Shown here piece after piece: positions 61,005 through 64,000 of a stretch of 64,000 bases of DNA (position 1 is its first letter; every line of letters starts with the position of its first letter). Origin of the DNA: Palaemon carinicauda (Eukaryota; Arthropoda; Malacostraca; Decapoda; Palaemonidae); contig NC_090729.1 of NCBI RefSeq assembly GCF_036898095.1, forward strand, positions 64,293,455-64,357,454, written 5' to 3'. The notes beneath the pieces were generated by a model that searched no databases, had not been told where the DNA came from, and saw only the letters and a program-made list of their open reading frames with translations. Position numbers and translations under genes: made by a program.

Positions 61005-62717
61005 GTTTCCAAGATTAATTTTTTGTTGTTGGGAGTGGTATTGTTCGCTCAGACATTTTTCTCGTGTGGGATGAGCTTTAAAACTAAAAATATATATTTT
61101 AAATATGTCAATATAGTTGAAAGACAAGAAGACATTTTTATTACATCAACCAACGTAATTGTCGAAGTGCATATGCAAGCAATTTTTCTTCAAGAAAATG
61201 ATGTCACTAGCTTAAGAACCGCCATTTCAAGGTTTTCTGCATCATTGGATGAGTTGCATAGAAGACATTTTCATTTGACTACAGAGAGTTTGCTTGGATC
61301 AACATTAAAAGTTGCAGAGATGCTATCTGATGACTTGAAAAATAAGACTGACGAGACAGGATCTTTGGCTTATGACCTTTTCATGTGGACTGTAGGACAC
61401 GAACATAAAGAAAGACGGAATCCGTTTATTTATGCTGCATTAAGCATCTTTGGGTCTGTTGCAAGTTTAGGTTTAGGAATTTCCAATTGTCTTGAAATTA
61501 GTAATCAAAATAAGAAAATTGAGTTCTGGACTCATAAAGATGAATTGATTATGTCAGAACTAAGGAATCAGTTAGCTTCAATCAATAAAATTATGGATTT
61601 AGTAAATGAACATTCAAATAATATCGTTCAAATTATGGAAGTACAGGATTTGTTGGCAACATTAACGTATTATGATTCAAAGATAGATCACATACATAAC
61701 AGAATTGCACATTTCATTGAGAAATCCAAGGATTATGTAGAAGCTATCACGTTAGCAACTAAAGGTGTATTGTCGCCCCATTTGTTGCCTATAAGTTACT
61801 TAAAGTTAATTCTGGAGAACGGAAGGTATAAACTAGGCTATGTTCCTTTGTTAGACGAACATAGGTTAGAATTTTATTACAGCCTAATTACAGTAAACGT
61901 AGATAATAACAAGATTATGATTATAATTCCCTTTGATTCTTCTGATGCCTGGCAATCTTACAGGATATCACCATTTCCGACTTTCATGACGAATCACTCA
62001 AATCCAGTAATATCCAGTTTGACAGGACACGTATTAATTTCCCCAGACAAGGAAACATATACTGTCATTAAAGACTTAAATCAATTAACTCACTGTTCAG
62101 ACGCAATGGATAGAAAAATATGTACAGCTGACTCATTTGAATTCCATAAAAACTTAATGGATTCATGTGAGTTAGGTATAGTGCTAGACGGTGCTCTCTC
62201 CCATACAAGTGAAAATTGTCTGGATAAGCTTTATCCCTTTGACAATAATGAGTTCAATTGCAGACTGAACAATGGCTCGTGGATACGATACGACAAGGAT
62301 GGCTTCAATGTATCATGCCCTGACGGATCCACGTCCTTCACCCACATCTTCGTCGCAGCAGATGGTTGTGTCGGGAATTCCCCGAATTCCATGGTGACTG
62401 GTCTACGGACAATCATCAGCGAACGAGCCTACTTCGCGAACTTCACGTGGACCTCTACAATGCCAGCACTCCCTCTCCCGTACAACGGACATGTGGCAAA
62501 GCGGTTGATGAAACTTACCGAAAGGGACCACCTGTCACCGACTTATAAGGAAATCCTTCACCACATACTACTAGCAGGATTGGCGTTTACGGGGGTGATA
62601 TTTATCGCCGTAAACATCCTTGTTTGGCGTAGGTTACGGCACAGCAAGCAGCTACAAAGGAACGATTCGCCTAGTCCCGACAATACTCCATACTTGATTC
62701 AATTCAAAGCCGTTTGA
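61005..62717 (+). CDS. env: env: F-protein-like envelope glycoprotein
   Basis: Open from the splice acceptor to TGA 62715-62717, about 570 residues. There is no ATG before 61071, and that one lies after the hydrophobic N-terminal segment (LLLGVVLFAQTFFSCG), which looks like a signal peptide; the start is therefore probably supplied by an upstream exon. Numbered from 61023: a K-E-R-R cleavage-like site near 129-132, a hydrophobic Gly/Ala-rich fusion-peptide-like stretch near 133-152, then heptad-rich helices, a YRISPFP block, several paired Cys and N-glycosylation sequons (NHS, NGS, NVS, NFT). A C-terminal membrane span lies near 516-535 (LLAGLAFTGVIFIAVNILVW), followed by a short basic tail. 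The layout is that of errantivirus/baculovirus F-like fusion proteins. Intact in this copy. Confidence 0.85.
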   Translation, partial: VSKINFLLLGVVLFAQTFFSCGMSFKTKNIYFKYVNIVERQEDIFITSTNVIVEVHMQAIFLQENDVTSLRTAISRFSASLDELHRRHFHLTTESLLGSTLKVAEMLSDDLKNKTDETGSLAYDLFMWTVGHEHKERRNPFIYAALSIFGSVASLGLGISNCLEISNQNKKIEFWTHKDELIMSELRNQLASINKIMDLVNEHSNNIVQIMEVQDLLATLTYYDSKIDHIHNRIAHFIEKSKDYVEAITLATKGVLSPHLLPISYLKLILENGRYKLGYVPLLDEHRLEFYYSLITVNVDNNKIMIIIPFDSSDAWQSYRISPFPTFMTNHSNPVISSLTGHVLISPDKETYTVIKDLNQLTHCSDAMDRKICTADSFEFHKNLMDSCELGIVLDGALSHTSENCLDKLYPFDNNEFNCRLNNGSWIRYDKDGFNVSCPDGSTSFTHIFVAADGCVGNSPNSMVTGLRTIISERAYFANFTWTSTMPALPLPYNGHVAKRLMKLTERDHLSPTYKEILHHILLAGLAFTGVIFIAVNILVWRRLRHSKQLQRNDSPSPDNTPYLIQFKAV

Positions 62718-63412
62718 GTGGCCACCTCATTCGCTAAAGGAGTAAATTGTCGGGAAGTGTTTGTAAGAAAAGCTGTTAGTACGCTAGTAATATGTAATTG
62801 AAGAAATTTTCTACATTTGCATTGTTAAAAATACATTTAAAACAACAATTAAAAAAAAAATATAAATCATTTTTTCTCTCGGCATCTAATAAAAATGTAT
62901 AAGCCGGAATGTTAAAAAAGAAAAGAGAATAAAAAAAAATATATAACAGAATCTATGGGCATTTAATAAAATATATCAGCCCTATATATAAATATATATA
63001 TATATATGTACGAAACCGTGGTACGTGTACGTACCAGGAATTCGTGTTTGTGCAGTAAAAAATTGAGTATTATGTTTCTGACAGAGGTAACAATTATTCT
63101 TTAACAAGTTACCGAATCATATATAAGTCAGTAGTTTTTTTTTTTTTTTGGTACCATATAATCATTTGCTAGCAATGTACCATATAGCCTATATGATCTT
63201 TATTTTATCATCCATTTTTCTTTTTGCTTTGGTAATATCTTTTTTATATGCATTATTGTTATTATTTTTTAATGTGCCTATTTGGACACTCGTCCTCGGT
63301 TGATTATGGCTAAAGTTAAACAAAGAATAATACATATGTCCAGTCACACCTAGTAACCATGTTTTGGCTTGTTAAATTTTTGTGAAAAAATTGAGATAGC
63401 TGGCCGAGCTTT
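62718..63412 (+). other. Region between env and the 3' LTR homology
   Basis: AT-rich, with a short (TA)n at 62989-63007 and T12 near 63136. A purine-rich AAAGGAGTAAA at 62739-62749 stands just before TGTCGGGAAG, which looks like an LTR start. If so, this region is U3 of a longer LTR. Confidence 0.5.

Positions 63413-64000
<588 letters not shown>

Overview
The window looks like repeat-dominated, intergenic nuclear DNA of an arthropod. A decapod crustacean (shrimp or prawn) is my best guess, because of the very dense (TA)n and (GA)n microsatellites, a tRNA-derived SINE with a decapod-like body, and the mixture of Ty3/gypsy, BEL/Pao, LINE and piggyBac-type elements. I found no convincing host gene, rRNA or intact tRNA, no CRISPR array, and no prokaryotic gene organisation. 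Almost everything recognisable is a transposable element or a fragment of one, and most coding regions carry stops or frameshifts.

Layout. 1-4.2 kb: two inverted copies of an unclassified dispersed repeat (family A) around (TA)n/(GA)n tracts. 4.6-6.8 kb: a ~63-bp satellite array. 8.3-11.1 kb: a decayed LINE (minus). 11.6-14.1 kb: a TIR element with pogo/Tigger-like ends. 15.4-22.8 kb: a third family A copy split by a 5.85-kb Ty3/gypsy-type LTR element whose integrase lies upstream of RT/RNase H (Gmr1-like order); that element is itself interrupted by a piggyBac-like MITE. 23.3-25.6 kb: a BEL/Pao deletion derivative (minus) with its target-site duplication preserved. 26.5-28.4 kb: a LINE 3' region (minus) with a 494-bp tandem duplication. 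28.8-34.2 kb: a complete Ty3/gypsy element with 110-bp LTRs and TSD TCATT, but a heavily mutated pol. 34.3-37.6 kb: gag-like and SGNH-hydrolase-like fragments plus an ORF1-only LINE derivative. 39.5-41.7 kb: a gag-protease-only gypsy derivative (minus). 42-54 kb: SINE, LINE ends, another LINE (minus) and a second copy of the Cys-rich ORF1.

The best preserved locus is 54.9-63.9 kb: an env-bearing, errantivirus-like endogenous retrovirus sitting in a (TA)n tract. It has ~466-bp LTR homology blocks, a PBS, gag, protease, a 926-codon open RT-RNase H-integrase frame and a ~570-codon F-protein-like envelope frame. The env frame has no suitable start codon of its own. A splice acceptor directly in front of it is in phase with a GTGAGT donor four codons into gag, which suggests that env borrows the gag start codon by splicing.

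The elements do not form a pathway. They record layered invasion and decay: nested insertions, target-site signatures, internal deletions and ORF-only derivatives. Homologies were recognised by eye; no database search was run.
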